Positions 47,873 to 56,604 of a stretch of 64,000 nucleotides of DNA are shown here, piece after piece (position 1 is the stretch's first letter; each line of letters starts with the position of its first letter). The stretch comes from Bacteroidota bacterium (lineage in GTDB: Bacteria > Bacteroidota > Bacteroidia > Chitinophagales > Chitinophagaceae). Below the pieces are notes generated by a model that searched no databases, was not told where the DNA came from, and saw only the letters and a program-made list of their open reading frames with translations. The translations under genes were made by a program, and so were the position numbers. Where the stretch lies: NCBI GenBank assembly GCA_018267575.1, contig JAFDYF010000104.1, positions 1-64,000 on the forward strand, in the 5' to 3' direction.

Positions 47873-48375
47873 ATGACAATTTCTTTTTTGGAAAAAAAAA
47901 TTCCGTTCATTAAAAAACAAGTGGCGACGTGTTGTATTATTTAAATAATAAATACATAAAGCGATTCATAATCAAAAAGGAATGTTCAAATATGAACAAC
48001 AATATCTATGTTTAAAAAAATTATAATCGGGTTTAAATATTAACTATGAATTTAAAGCCACAGCAGGCTCTGCCGCACGAAAATAATTATCAACTGGGAT
48101 TGGGTCACAGCGGGGCCTGGCGCATCCGACCCCGCCCCGCACTTGTCCTCCTGCGACAACATCGGTTTTAGCAATCAGGGGCCTAACGATTAGGACTACC
48201 AGCTATTATCAAGTGAACGAAAAGGGTTTAGTGAAAATTAAATTTGCTTCATAGTAGAACTGTTGGAATTGCTTCTATTATAATTTTAATTAACAAGCTA
48301 TGGACACCCTTTATAAATTAGATTCTAGAATTTTTGTTGTATTATTTTGTATTGGCCCAATAATTGCCCAAAGCA
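47873..48375. other. Intergenic region with a G+C-rich block
   Basis: A+T-rich flanks around a markedly G+C-rich block at about 48055-48210. On the minus strand the block is open for about 44 codons after a stop ('LIAKTDVVAGGQV...' to 'AEPAVALNS') but has no ATG. It also has an imperfect inverted repeat CCTAA/TTAGG near 48183. No family recognised; possibly a gene remnant or an inserted fragment. Confidence 0.35.
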
Positions 48376-49497
48376 TTATCTTAATTCTTTTGTTAGCACC
48401 TGCAAGTAGTCAGTATAGGCTGAGTCTGAAAAACCACTATACCTGCCCACTTCAACCATTTGGCTATTAAAAAATAATACCAATGGGATTGATTCGAACT
48501 CAAACAAATTTTTTATATGGGTTACTTCGCTACTATCAATAATTAGCTGTTTCCATAATATGCTCTCTTCATTGACTGTTTTTTCCCACTGTTGAAAATT
48601 TTCGTCTATGGAAATACCTATCATTTCAAAATCTCTATTTTGTATGAATTCGGAATATATTTTTTTCAAAACAGGAATTTCCATCCGACATGGACCACAC
48701 CACGATGCCCAAAGTACCACCATGTGAATTTTGGCCCCATCATCGAACACTTTAACCCTACTACTATTAGAATCTAAAAGTTCAAAATTTTTGATGCTTT
48801 TTCCTTGTTTTGGGCGCTCTTCCATAAATCTTTGTATTTCCTTCATGTGAATGCTCCGTTCCATTTTTTTATCAAAAAGCTTGGTCATTGCCAATAGCTC
48901 CGCATTTGTGAAAGCCGTTTTTTCCATATTTAAAAGGCTTAGCAAATAATAGGAATAAGGGTATTGCTTAATAATATTTGTATTGAAATCTAGTGATTTT
49001 TGTTTTTCACCCGATAATAATGGAAAACCAGAAAAAACTATTTTGAATTCAGCTTCAGTTTGTGGTCCAGCAATAATATCTAAAGGGCTAACTTTAAGGT
49101 TAGGCAACGGGGAGAAGCCCTCATATGTTCCAGTTATATGGAAGTCCCCTTCCTCCAACATAAATGCATCTTTAGAAAAAGGTTTACCATTTGGGGCTAA
49201 AACCTTTTTGGAATCAAACACTAAAGGTTCAAATATTTTGTCCTTATTCCAGAAATGAATAGATACTAAATAGGGTTCAAAACCTGGTTTAAGCATTATC
49301 TTGAATGAAAATGTATCATTTTTACAAAGGCAGGAGTCGATTATCTTATTATCAAAATTTGCATCTGTCAGGTATAGTTTACCCTCAGGGAGGTTTTTTA
49401 CATGCCCTTCAATAATGATATATTTATTATTGTCTGAACTTGTCATACAACCTGCACACAAAAATATCACAAGATAAATGCCTAAGATTTTGAACAT
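48376..49497 (-). CDS. TlpA/ResA-like thioredoxin-fold lipoprotein with N-terminal DUF4369-type domain
   Basis: 373 aa. Lipoprotein signal 'FLCAGCMTS'. N-terminal beta domain ('YIIIEGHVKNLPEGKLYL') of the DUF4369 type found in Bacteroidota; a helical linker; C-terminal thioredoxin fold with redox pair in 'LWASWCGPCRMEIPVL' near residue 264 and a cis-Pro in 'ESIPLVLFF'. It reduces or exchanges disulfides of envelope proteins, often in cytochrome maturation or stress response. Solitary gene without an obvious partner here; downstream of the glycan locus but separated from it by 550 bp. Confidence 0.87.
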   Translation of the reverse strand: MFKILGIYLVIFLCAGCMTSSDNNKYIIIEGHVKNLPEGKLYLTDANFDNKIIDSCLCKNDTFSFKIMLKPGFEPYLVSIHFWNKDKIFEPLVFDSKKVLAPNGKPFSKDAFMLEEGDFHITGTYEGFSPLPNLKVSPLDIIAGPQTEAEFKIVFSGFPLLSGEKQKSLDFNTNIIKQYPYSYYLLSLLNMEKTAFTNAELLAMTKLFDKKMERSIHMKEIQRFMEERPKQGKSIKNFELLDSNSSRVKVFDDGAKIHMVVLWASWCGPCRMEIPVLKKIYSEFIQNRDFEMIGISIDENFQQWEKTVNEESILWKQLIIDSSEVTHIKNLFEFESIPLVLFFNSQMVEVGRYSGFSDSAYTDYLQVLTKELR

Positions 49498-50175
49498 ACA
49501 ATTTGCTTTTAAAAAGAATCAGGACAGCTAAAAGCATTTTGATTTGTTTGCGAAAATCAGCTTTTAAATAAATTTTAAATAAAATAAAGCTTCCGCTGCC
49601 CGATATTTATTGTTTCTATATATATTAAGTCTCCGTCTTTGTTGGTACACAGGGCGGTCTTGTGGGTGGCATACCAACAAGCAGTTTTTGTTTCTTGAAC
49701 CAATAAAATGTTTACGTCTACCAAGGTCTGGAGAAGCCGACCTCGCGTAAATAAGTCTGTACTGGGATTTATTTGATTGGTGGGATAGTAAAGGAAACTT
49801 TGTGACCCCATTTTTTATTGGACTAGCATTTGATCGCTGCGCAACATCGTTGCGACGCTCCTTTCATCGGAGGTACTGGTTTCCGCAGCTTTTCCAAAGT
49901 TTAAAACTTTGAAAAGGTCTATATCCCAAAATCGTTTTTCAATAATTTCATGCTTTCTTGTTTGCTCTGTAAATTTTGTGTGCCCAATCTAGATACTATT
50001 CTCTGCCGGTTGGTGTTGCGCATGGCAATGTGCGATGGCATCACCAACAACAATATTTCGAGTAAATTGCCAAAGTGAAAGCACAGCCTAAGCGTAGACC
50101 TGTTTTCGGAAGCGGTCTTCCTTCAATACTTGTCCTGCCCACGCGGGAAACTCGAATATATGCATTCAAATCCTG
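49498..50175. other. Intergenic region with small frame, hairpins and REP copy 2
   Basis: No confident gene. A 78-codon minus-strand frame (49575-49811) has no recognisable family. At 49895-49916 a palindrome CAAAGTTT-A-AAACTTTG with extended CTTTT/AAAAG arms forms a stable hairpin. The REP-like palindrome is at 50009-50061. Confidence 0.4.
50009..50061. repeat. REP-like palindrome, copy 2
   Basis: Inverted copy of the element at 88-143. Arms GTTGGTG (50009-50015) and CACCAAC (50042-50048) with a 26-nt loop. Compared with copy 1, a C-to-G change in one arm is matched by a G-to-C change in the other, so pairing is kept. No transposase gene adjoins this copy. Confidence 0.6.
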
Positions 50176-50607
50176 TCAGGGTTGGGCTAGGCGAATACTC
50201 AGAAGGGTATAAATATTATTCATCAGCGAGGTTTTATCAGACTGGCAGGTACGATTTTGGTTTTTTGTGCCATTATATGGGCTAGCATATCGGGTCAGTG
50301 CAATGTTATTAATTTTCCTTTTTGAGCCACTTTCCAATTCAACCATTTTCCCTATGTCGGCAAAATGGTCGCTTATTTTTTTTCCTGCATTTTCGTATGA
50401 AGTTTTTGCTTTATCAATTATTTTTAGAAAATTATCCCATTTCGTGTACACAAATATTTCTTGTAGCTCCCTAGCACTCCAACATTCAATCTGGTTGTAC
50501 AGATAGCCGGCACGCTCAAACTTCTCAAATAATTCTAAAACCAATTTAACAATATTTGGTTTCAGATAAAAAGGCAGAATCTTACGCATATCCTGATTCC
50601 AAATCAA
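50176..50607 (-). pseudogene. Truncated DinD-like (DNA-damage-inducible protein D) gene
   Basis: 143-codon frame whose residues ~28-110 match the start of DinD/BRO-type proteins: 'FEKFERAGYLYNQIECWSARELQEI', 'YTKWDNFLKIIDKA', 'HFADIGKMVELESGSKRKI', 'LTRYA'. Intact DinD proteins are about 270-290 aa and continue with 'CYLIAQN' and a second domain. Here the frame goes out of register right after LTRYA and stops within 40 codons, and no continuation is visible downstream. Probably a dead gene. The start overlaps the end of another broken frame (50604-50933). Confidence 0.65.
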
Positions 50608-50933
50608 GAAGGTGACCTCGATTCATTTCGATCCCTATATTTCTTGAAGATGATTTCTGCACCGATCTGCAGCAACAGGCCCTCGATCCTGGCCAGAGAA
50701 ACCTGCTCTTCAATATTGGTATCGAAATGGTCTGTGTTCATCAAACCTAAAATTATGGCCGCATCGGAAGCATTGAACCCCTTTTAATGGTATGGTTCTT
50801 CGAATTTTTAATTTACTACTAAAGCCGCCTTGGCTAAGCCTTGTGCCCAATGGCTTCCTACTAATTGGTAAAACAAGCTGAGTGTGGTATCCGTACCAAG
50901 GTAGGTAACACCCGCAAGCTTATTGAGGAGGCA
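50604..50933 (-). pseudogene. Broken frame of unknown family upstream of the DinD remnant
   Basis: One minus-strand frame reads 'LAGVTYLGTDTTLSLFYQ...LAKAALVVN', stop, 'KFEEPYH', stop, then 'NASDAAIILGLMNTDHFDT' and 'ARIEGLLLQIGAEIIF' to a TGA at 50604. The residue composition looks protein-like across both internal stops, which suggests a decayed gene rather than chance. Family not recognised. The section 50934-51065 holds nothing else I can name. Confidence 0.3.
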
Positions 50934-51065
50934 TCAGAAGCACAGCTTCGCCAACGCTCATAGTCAACCTGCATATCTCCGCAAGCGTGCAAGTAGCTAT
51001 TGATTATTGTTGCAAAACCTGCGCCAGTATGCGCTTTCTATTTGCAACAAATAGTTTAGGACTAT

Positions 51066-51905
51066 CTAATAAGCGAATTTTACTTCATAGATATTGGGCC
51101 AAAGTTTTCCGGTTACATACACTTTTTTAGTAAGCGAGTCATAAGCGATACCGTTCATTTCCGCGGATTCGGGGTATTTGTTTTTGGCCTCATTGTCGAG
51201 TGTGGTAAAATCCAACCTGCCCACCACTTTGCCACTGGCTGGGTCAATCTTTAAAATATAATTGGTCTGGTATTGATTGGCGTATAAGTATCCATTGATC
51301 AGTTCCAATTCATTGATATCGCTCACGGGCCCATTATTATCGGTTACGCCTAACAGTTTTACCAATTTGAAATTGTTAGGGTCCAAATAACTGATATTGC
51401 TGGTGCCATCGCTCATGATCAGATATGTACCATCGGTAGTCATGCCCCAACCTTCTGCGCTGGGAAAGGTGAATTCCCCGATTTTTTTGAAGGTCTTGGC
51501 ATCATAGATAAAACCGATTTTAGATTTCCAAGTAAGTTGGTACACTTTCCCATTTAGGAATACGATGCCCTCCCCAAAATACTTGTTCTTATCAATCTCC
51601 ACTTTGGTTTGAATATGCCCGGTCTTAAGATCAACAATACCAAACATGGATCTTGAACTTGGGACTTCGTCGGTATGGCCGGTGCTTTCAAACAATTGTC
51701 CATCATGGAATAAAAACCCCTCCGTATAGGCGGTGGTATCATGCGGGTAGGCGTTCACTACACTATAATTAATGGTAGGGGGCGTGGCATCAGTTTGCTG
51801 TGAATCGGGCAGTTTGTTCGCCGTTTTATCGCTATCATGGTTACATGCAGTTAAAGCGATGAATGCCAGTACAACATATAGCCTTTTGTGGGTAAATTGG
51901 TTCAT
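51066..51905 (-). CDS. Glutaminyl-peptide cyclotransferase (plant/bacterial beta-propeller type)
   Basis: 279 aa lipoprotein ('IALTACNHD' lipobox). Five-bladed propeller of the glutamine cyclotransferase family: 'TAYTEGFLFHDGQLFESTG' opens the domain, followed by 'GEGIVFLNGKVYQLTWK', 'EGWGMTTDGTYLIMSDGT', 'INELELINGYLYANQYQTN' and 'EMNGIAYDSLTKKVYVTGK'. It converts N-terminal Gln of secreted proteins to pyroglutamate in the periplasm. In Bacteroidota many exported proteins begin with Gln after signal cleavage, as several proteins in this window do. A TATTTTTG box lies 8-15 nt before the start codon. Confidence 0.92.
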   Translation of the reverse strand: MNQFTHKRLYVVLAFIALTACNHDSDKTANKLPDSQQTDATPPTINYSVVNAYPHDTTAYTEGFLFHDGQLFESTGHTDEVPSSRSMFGIVDLKTGHIQTKVEIDKNKYFGEGIVFLNGKVYQLTWKSKIGFIYDAKTFKKIGEFTFPSAEGWGMTTDGTYLIMSDGTSNISYLDPNNFKLVKLLGVTDNNGPVSDINELELINGYLYANQYQTNYILKIDPASGKVVGRLDFTTLDNEAKNKYPESAEMNGIAYDSLTKKVYVTGKLWPNIYEVKFAY

Positions 51906-51912
51906 AAAAGAG

Positions 51913-51920
51913 CAAAAATA
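51913..51920 (-). promoter_or_regulatory. Predicted -7 box of the glutaminyl cyclase gene
   Basis: On the minus strand TATTTTTG, an exact TAnnTTTG match ending 7 nt before the ATG, implying a nearly leaderless transcript if used. No TTTG at -33 is evident. Confidence 0.3.
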
Positions 51921-52245
51921 AGGGTCAGCTTTGTGAATCAGGGTAGCTGGGGCTTATAAATTTTCCATTTTAACAATTTGAAGTTTTCAAATACTTGTTG
52001 TACATTGGTTACGCTTATTTCTGGAATACACCCCTGAACCCCCTATCGCATCATTCTTCACCGGTAGTATTCCCTCATTTTTACGGCCCATGTCCGTTCA
52101 ACGAATCTGCCAATCTCCTATTATTTCTGAATTGTTGTGGGTCCTGATTTTGCTGTTTTCGAGCATTTATAAAATCCTGCCCCTAGTCCAATCCTCATGA
52201 TATTTCCAGTCCATCCCTTTGATCTGCCGACCACAAAAAGAAATC
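51921..52245. other. Divergent intergenic region between glutaminyl cyclase and M43 protease
   Basis: A+T-rich with a pyrimidine-rich middle; no gene recognised. It must contain both divergent promoters. Confidence 0.35.
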
Positions 52246-53511
52246 ATGTTAAAAAGATTTTTGCTTTTGCCCATTTTGATGGTTGCTCATGTGCTGGTAT
52301 CAGCGCAGGATCATTGTCGTTCTGCGGACTATCAAGCGCAAATGCTTCAAAACAATCCTGCGCTTGTTTCCAAGATGGCAGACATTGAAAATTTTACACA
52401 AAACTATTTATCGGCTCTACAGCATAAAACAGATGGCATCAACCTTTCTTCCAACGTACCAACGGTCATCAATATACCTGTAGTGGTGCATGTATTGTAT
52501 AATACGGCTCAGGAAAATATCAGCGATGCACAAATCCTTTCACAGATTGATATTCTCAACCAGGATTTTCAGCGACTGAATGCAGATACTATAAATACGC
52601 CCCAGGTATTTCAACCGGTTGCCGCCAACTGTGGTTTTCAATTTGCCCTTGCAAAAGTGGATACGGCTGGTTATACCACCACGGGTATTGTACGCAAGCA
52701 TACCACGGTGCAGCAGTTTGGTCTCCAAGATCAAATTAAATTTTCTGCACAGGGCGGGGATGATGCTTGGGACCGAAATAGTTATCTGAATATATGGGTG
52801 GGAAATCTTTCAGGAGGCATCCTCGGCTATACCAGTGTGGTAGGCGGACCGGCTGCCAACGATGGGGTAGTGGTGCTATATGCTGCTTTTGGAATGGGTG
52901 GAACAGCTACTGCACCTTTCAATAAAGGAAGAACCACTACCCATGAAGTAGGTCATTGGCTCAACCTGATCCATACTTGGGGCGATGCCGATTGTGGCGA
53001 TGACCATGTAACGGATACGCCACCTCAGTCCGCTGCAGATTATGGGTGCCCAAGTGGTACCATTATCAGTTGTAATAATGCTCCTTACGGTAATATGTAT
53101 TCGAACTTTATGGATTTTACAAACGATGCCTGCATGAACCTTTTTACCAATGGTCAGCGTTGCCGGATGCAGTCATTGTTCCAGCCGGGCGGCGCAAGGT
53201 ATCCCTTGCTTTCTTCCACGGCACTTACCGCTACTCCGCTGCCTTTGCCCGTGAACAAGCAAATTGAAAATGTGAATATAGTTTCTCTTTATCCCAACCC
53301 TGCTCATGATATGATTAGCTTACAGATAAATGAGCAGATATTGGCGGGCAGTTCACTGGAAATATATAATCAGGTGGGGCAAAAAATGATGTCAACGATT
53401 ATAAGCCAGCAAACGTTCCAGTTAAATATCTCTACGCTAAGCCAGGGCATCTATTATATTAAGATTAACGATGGGCAAAATAGAACCATGTCCAAATTGC
53501 TAAAACTATAA
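52246..53511 (+). CDS. Secreted M43 (pappalysin/cytophagalysin-type) zinc metalloprotease with type IX secretion signal
   Basis: About 421 aa from ATG 52246 (MLKRF), giving a signal peptide that ends 'HVLVSAQ'; the longer start at 52219 is less likely. A propeptide-like part ('INIPVVVHVLYN') precedes the catalytic domain, which has the zinc motif 'HEVGHWLNLIH' near residue 232 and a Met-turn in 'NFMDFTNDACMNLF', all typical of M43 peptidases. The last ~80 residues are a type A T9SS sorting domain: 'SLYPNPAHDMISL', 'EIYNQVGQKM', 'GIYYIKI'. So it is exported and probably anchored or released at the cell surface. Confidence 0.92.
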   Translation: MLKRFLLLPILMVAHVLVSAQDHCRSADYQAQMLQNNPALVSKMADIENFTQNYLSALQHKTDGINLSSNVPTVINIPVVVHVLYNTAQENISDAQILSQIDILNQDFQRLNADTINTPQVFQPVAANCGFQFALAKVDTAGYTTTGIVRKHTTVQQFGLQDQIKFSAQGGDDAWDRNSYLNIWVGNLSGGILGYTSVVGGPAANDGVVVLYAAFGMGGTATAPFNKGRTTTHEVGHWLNLIHTWGDADCGDDHVTDTPPQSAADYGCPSGTIISCNNAPYGNMYSNFMDFTNDACMNLFTNGQRCRMQSLFQPGGARYPLLSSTALTATPLPLPVNKQIENVNIVSLYPNPAHDMISLQINEQILAGSSLEIYNQVGQKMMSTIISQQTFQLNISTLSQGIYYIKINDGQNRTMSKLLKL

Positions 53512-53519
53512 TCATAGCT

Positions 53520-54659
53520 TTATTTCCCAGTCATTAGATGCGCCACTTTTTCCCCAACCACTGGTGCAAGTGCTACGCCCATGCCTCCCATGCGCACAGC
53601 GCAATAAACTTGTGGACTGATTACTTTTATGATGGGCATCTTTTCTGCGCCTACGCCCATGATCCCGCTCCAACGGTGTTCAATGGTAAAGGCATTGGAA
53701 GGAAGTATTTTTTCATATAGAAAATGTTCCAGTGTGGATTGTATATTTTCCGAGGTAGAAAGTTCATAGGTATTTTCTTCTTCAAAAGCCTTGTTGCGAG
53801 CGCCTCCCAGCAATACCCGATTGCCTAGGTTTCGAAAATAATAATAGCCCTCATCAAAGTGGAAAGTGCCTTTCCATTTCAGGTTGGGTATTTCGGAGGT
53901 AACCAATACTTGTCCACGGGCAGGTTCCACATCCAGTTCGGGCAAAAGCTGTTTGGCAAAAGCATTGGTGCAGATCAACAGTTGGTTGGTCGATAAAGTG
54001 AATGCATGGTTGGTTTGCATTTCAATCATGCCATTTGTTTTTTCAAAACTTTTGATTTCGATGCAGCCCAAAACGGTCACGCCCATGGACTGTACCAATT
54101 GCAAAAGCGATTGACAGAGCTTACCGGAATGCAGTTGTGCTTCAAAACGATTTTCGATCAGGTGTTGCACATTGGCAAATCCCAATTCATTGATCTTTTG
54201 ATCGTTCAGGAAAAAAATTTTTTGTTTTTTGATAATGGTTTTCAGTTTGCGATTGAGCCAATCGATATTGCTGCGCATGTTATTGATGTCGAGCTCCTGC
54301 TCTTTGCAGATGAGTTCATAGCCACCAAAACCTTCATAACCCATTTCCTTATCCTTGAAAATCTTTTTAATTTTTTTGAGGCCCTTATATCGCATTTCCA
54401 ATACCTCCAACATCAGGTCTTCGCCGGATTTCATGGTATCTGCTATCAGCTCTGTTACACTGCCAAAACAAGCGAACCCCGCATTACGGGTACTCGCACC
54501 CGTAGGGATAATGCCCCGATCCACAATCGCGACCGCAAGTTTGGGATGATTTTTCTTTATATAGTAGGCGCACCATAGGCCAACAAACCCACTCCCCACA
54601 ATGGTTATATCTTTCGGAGCAAAAAAGCTTTCTTTTTCCCAAATAGAAATCTGTTGCAT
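53520..54659 (-). CDS. FAD-dependent amine/amino-acid oxidoreductase (DAO family)
   Basis: 379 aa, cytoplasmic. N-terminal 'ITIVGSGFVGLWCAYYI' is the FAD-binding GxGxxG loop, 'VAIVDRG' ends the second strand with the ribose-binding acid, and 'STRNAGFACFGS' is the GxxSxRNxG-type block of glycine/sarcosine-like oxidases. C-terminal 'RWSGIMGVGAEKMPII' and 'VYCAVRMGGMGVALAP' complete the FAD site. It oxidises a secondary amine or amino acid of unknown identity. It ends convergently with the M43 gene and is transcribed away from dodecin. Confidence 0.85.
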   Translation of the reverse strand: MQQISIWEKESFFAPKDITIVGSGFVGLWCAYYIKKNHPKLAVAIVDRGIIPTGASTRNAGFACFGSVTELIADTMKSGEDLMLEVLEMRYKGLKKIKKIFKDKEMGYEGFGGYELICKEQELDINNMRSNIDWLNRKLKTIIKKQKIFFLNDQKINELGFANVQHLIENRFEAQLHSGKLCQSLLQLVQSMGVTVLGCIEIKSFEKTNGMIEMQTNHAFTLSTNQLLICTNAFAKQLLPELDVEPARGQVLVTSEIPNLKWKGTFHFDEGYYYFRNLGNRVLLGGARNKAFEEENTYELSTSENIQSTLEHFLYEKILPSNAFTIEHRWSGIMGVGAEKMPIIKVISPQVYCAVRMGGMGVALAPVVGEKVAHLMTGK

Positions 54660-54697
54660 AAAAAGAATGATTAAAAATGAAATGGAAAGTTAAGGAG

Positions 54698-54730
54698 AAT
54701 CCGGTTTTTGGAGTAATCCGGTTTTTGAGG
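54698..54730. repeat. Short direct repeat
   Basis: AATCCGGTTTTTG occurs twice within 33 nt just upstream of the FAD oxidoreductase start; possible regulator half-sites. Confidence 0.5.
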
Positions 54731-54769
54731 TCTGTGCCATCATTGTTGCTGAAAAAATAAAGATGCACC

Positions 54770-54808
54770 AACTCCCAAAAAAAATGTTATAAATCGATTT
54801 TGGGAGTT
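54770..54808. promoter_or_regulatory. Inverted repeat in the divergent promoter region
   Basis: AACTCCCAAAA (54770-54780) and TTTTGGGAGTT (54798-54808), an 11-bp perfect inverted repeat with a 17-nt spacer. Lies between divergent genes, so an operator or an RNA hairpin in either leader. Confidence 0.45.
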
Positions 54809-54847
54809 GATTTAGATTTTTTTTGGCAGGCAGAAAATAACCATATA

Positions 54848-54878
54848 ATTTTTCACTTAATTGTATTTAGTGAAAAAT
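54848..54878. promoter_or_regulatory. Second inverted repeat in the divergent promoter region
   Basis: ATTTTTCACT (54848-54857) and AGTGAAAAAT (54869-54878), 10-bp perfect arms with an 11-nt centre. The symmetry and spacing suit a dimeric regulator (inference). Confidence 0.4.
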
Positions 54879-55018
54879 CAATTTATGAATAGTCATTGAT
54901 TTTCTATGTTCGCATGTAAATGGGTATTTTTTTCAATCATACCATTTGGGAGGCGTTCTGCTTTCTTTTTCCGCTATTTTTAATGAGTCAACATTTTTTA
55001 TCAACTAAATATTTTGCT

Positions 55019-55219
55019 ATGCCAATTGTAAAAGTGATCGAAGTCATTGCTTCTTCAGAGAAAAGTATTGATGATGCCATCCGCAATGCGGTTACAGAAG
55101 CATCCAAGTCAGTCCGTAATATTGATTCGGTGTATGTAAAAGATATCAAAGCACATGTGAAGGACGGGCAAATAAGCACATTTGGGATTATTGCTAAAAT
55201 CTCCTTTCGGCTTGACTAA
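55019..55219 (+). CDS. Dodecin
   Basis: 66 aa from ATG 55019 (MPIVKVIEV). The longer start at 54920 adds a hydrophobic stretch foreign to the family. Sequence matches dodecins along its whole length: 'VKVIEVIASSEKSIDDAI' (first strand and helix), 'AVTEASKSVRNIDSVYV', 'ISTFGIIAKISFRLD'. Dodecins form dodecameric flavin- or CoA-binding shells that store or sequester flavins. The usual flavin-stacking Trp is replaced here by Val-Tyr-Val context, so ligand preference may differ. Followed by a strong terminator shared with the helicase gene. Confidence 0.9.
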   Translation: MPIVKVIEVIASSEKSIDDAIRNAVTEASKSVRNIDSVYVKDIKAHVKDGQISTFGIIAKISFRLD

Positions 55220-55293
55220 TTGATTCGTGGTTGGTGTTGCATAATCAGAATGATGGTATTACACCTATGCAAACCTCTTACATGATGGCTAAT

Positions 55294-55323
55294 AAAAAAG
55301 GTCCACCCAGGTGGACCTTTTTT
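55294..55323. terminator. Bidirectional intrinsic terminator between dodecin and helicase genes
   Basis: A6-GGTCCACC (55294-55307) and GGTGGACC-T6 (55310-55323): a 14-bp perfect palindrome with a CA centre and T tracts in both directions, placed between convergent genes. Confidence 0.85.
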
Positions 55324-55344
55324 ATTAATATAGTTGATACAAGT

Positions 55345-56604
55345 TTAAAAAGTTCGTTGCGTTCCCGACCATTGCCGTTGATTGTTCCGGTTATGCCCGG
55401 CACTGCTTCTTTTTTGCTGCATGGGCCTGCGCTGTTGCGACGATGGATATTGAACCAGCGAAATATTGCTCATTGGGTAGGGATGTGCGGTCACTACCGG
55501 GATTGACTTGCTGATGAGCTTATGTATATCCCTTAAAAATTCTTTTTCCTCTTCATCGCAGAAAGAAAAAGCGATACCGCTGGCGCCTGCACGGCCTGTG
55601 CGACCAATACGGTGTACATAGGTTTCTGGCACATTCGGCAATTCGAAATTGATTACATGCGTGAGTTCATCGATATCGATCCCTCTAGCTGCAATATCGG
55701 TGGCTACCAGCACACGGGTTTGGCGTGATTTGAAATTCGTCAATGCACGCTGGCGGGCCTGCTGCGATTTGTTACCATGAATGGCTTCAGATTTAATACC
55801 TGCATGGTTGAGGCGCTGCGCCACTTTGTCAGCACCATGTTTGGTACGGGTGAATACCAAGGCGGTACTGATGTTTTCGCTTTTAAGTAAATGCAAAAGC
55901 AAAGAAGCCTTGTCTTTCTTCTCCACAAAAAATAAAGATTGGTTGATGGTGTCTGCTGTTGAAGAAACGGGTGTTACCTCTACTTTTTCAGGGTTTGATA
56001 AAATAGAGTTGGCCAGTTTTTGGATTTCAGCTGGCATGGTAGCAGAGAAAAATAAAGTCTGCCTTTTTTGTGGGAGTTTTGATACCACTTTTTTTACATC
56101 ATGCACAAATCCCATATCAAGCATGCGGTCAGCTTCGTCCAATACAAATAGTTGAATGTCGCGCAAGCTGATAAATTTTTGATCTATCAGGTCCAATAGT
56201 CTGCCTGGTGTTGCCACCAAAATATCCACGCCTCTGCGCAATGCTTGTGTTTGGCTAAATTGTGGTACGCCTCCAAAAATAACCATCTGCTTCAGTCCGG
56301 TATAACGACCGTATGCTGCAAAGCTTTCTTCTATTTGGATTGCGAGCTCGCGGGTTGGTGTCAATATCAATGCCTTGATGCTGGTAGGCCCGTTTTGTTG
56401 CATTTTTTGTGCATGCAAAATCTGCAGCATGGGAATAGCAAATGCGGCCGTTTTTCCGGTGCCGGTTTGCGCACAGCCCAATAGGTCTTTACGGTCAAGG
56501 ATGATGGGGATGGATTTTTCTTGGATGGGTGTAGGATTGCTGTAGCCTTCCTGTTTCACGGCCTTTAATAAAGGCTCAATGAGATTGAGTTCTTCGAATA
56601 ACAA
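55345..56604 (-). CDS. DEAD-box ATP-dependent RNA helicase (RhlE-like)
   Basis: 419 aa. All DEAD-box motifs are present in order: Q motif 'NPTPIQEKSIP', motif I 'AQTGTGKTAAF', Ia 'PTRELAIQ', II 'DEADRMLDMGF', III 'SATMP', IV 'LVFTRTKHGAD', V 'ATDIAARGIDID', VI 'HRIGRTGRAG'. The short basic, Gln/Arg-rich tail is typical of RhlE-type helicases in Bacteroidota. It remodels RNA in ribosome assembly, decay or cold adaptation. Solitary gene. Confidence 0.95.
   Translation of the reverse strand: MLFEELNLIEPLLKAVKQEGYSNPTPIQEKSIPIILDRKDLLGCAQTGTGKTAAFAIPMLQILHAQKMQQNGPTSIKALILTPTRELAIQIEESFAAYGRYTGLKQMVIFGGVPQFSQTQALRRGVDILVATPGRLLDLIDQKFISLRDIQLFVLDEADRMLDMGFVHDVKKVVSKLPQKRQTLFFSATMPAEIQKLANSILSNPEKVEVTPVSSTADTINQSLFFVEKKDKASLLLHLLKSENISTALVFTRTKHGADKVAQRLNHAGIKSEAIHGNKSQQARQRALTNFKSRQTRVLVATDIAARGIDIDELTHVINFELPNVPETYVHRIGRTGRAGASGIAFSFCDEEEKEFLRDIHKLISKSIPVVTAHPYPMSNISLVQYPSSQQRRPMQQKRSSAGHNRNNQRQWSGTQRTF

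Noticed and set aside
54006..54578. 190-codon plus-strand frame opposite the FAD oxidoreductase
   Set aside because: Antisense shadow; the opposite strand has a complete FAD-binding protein.
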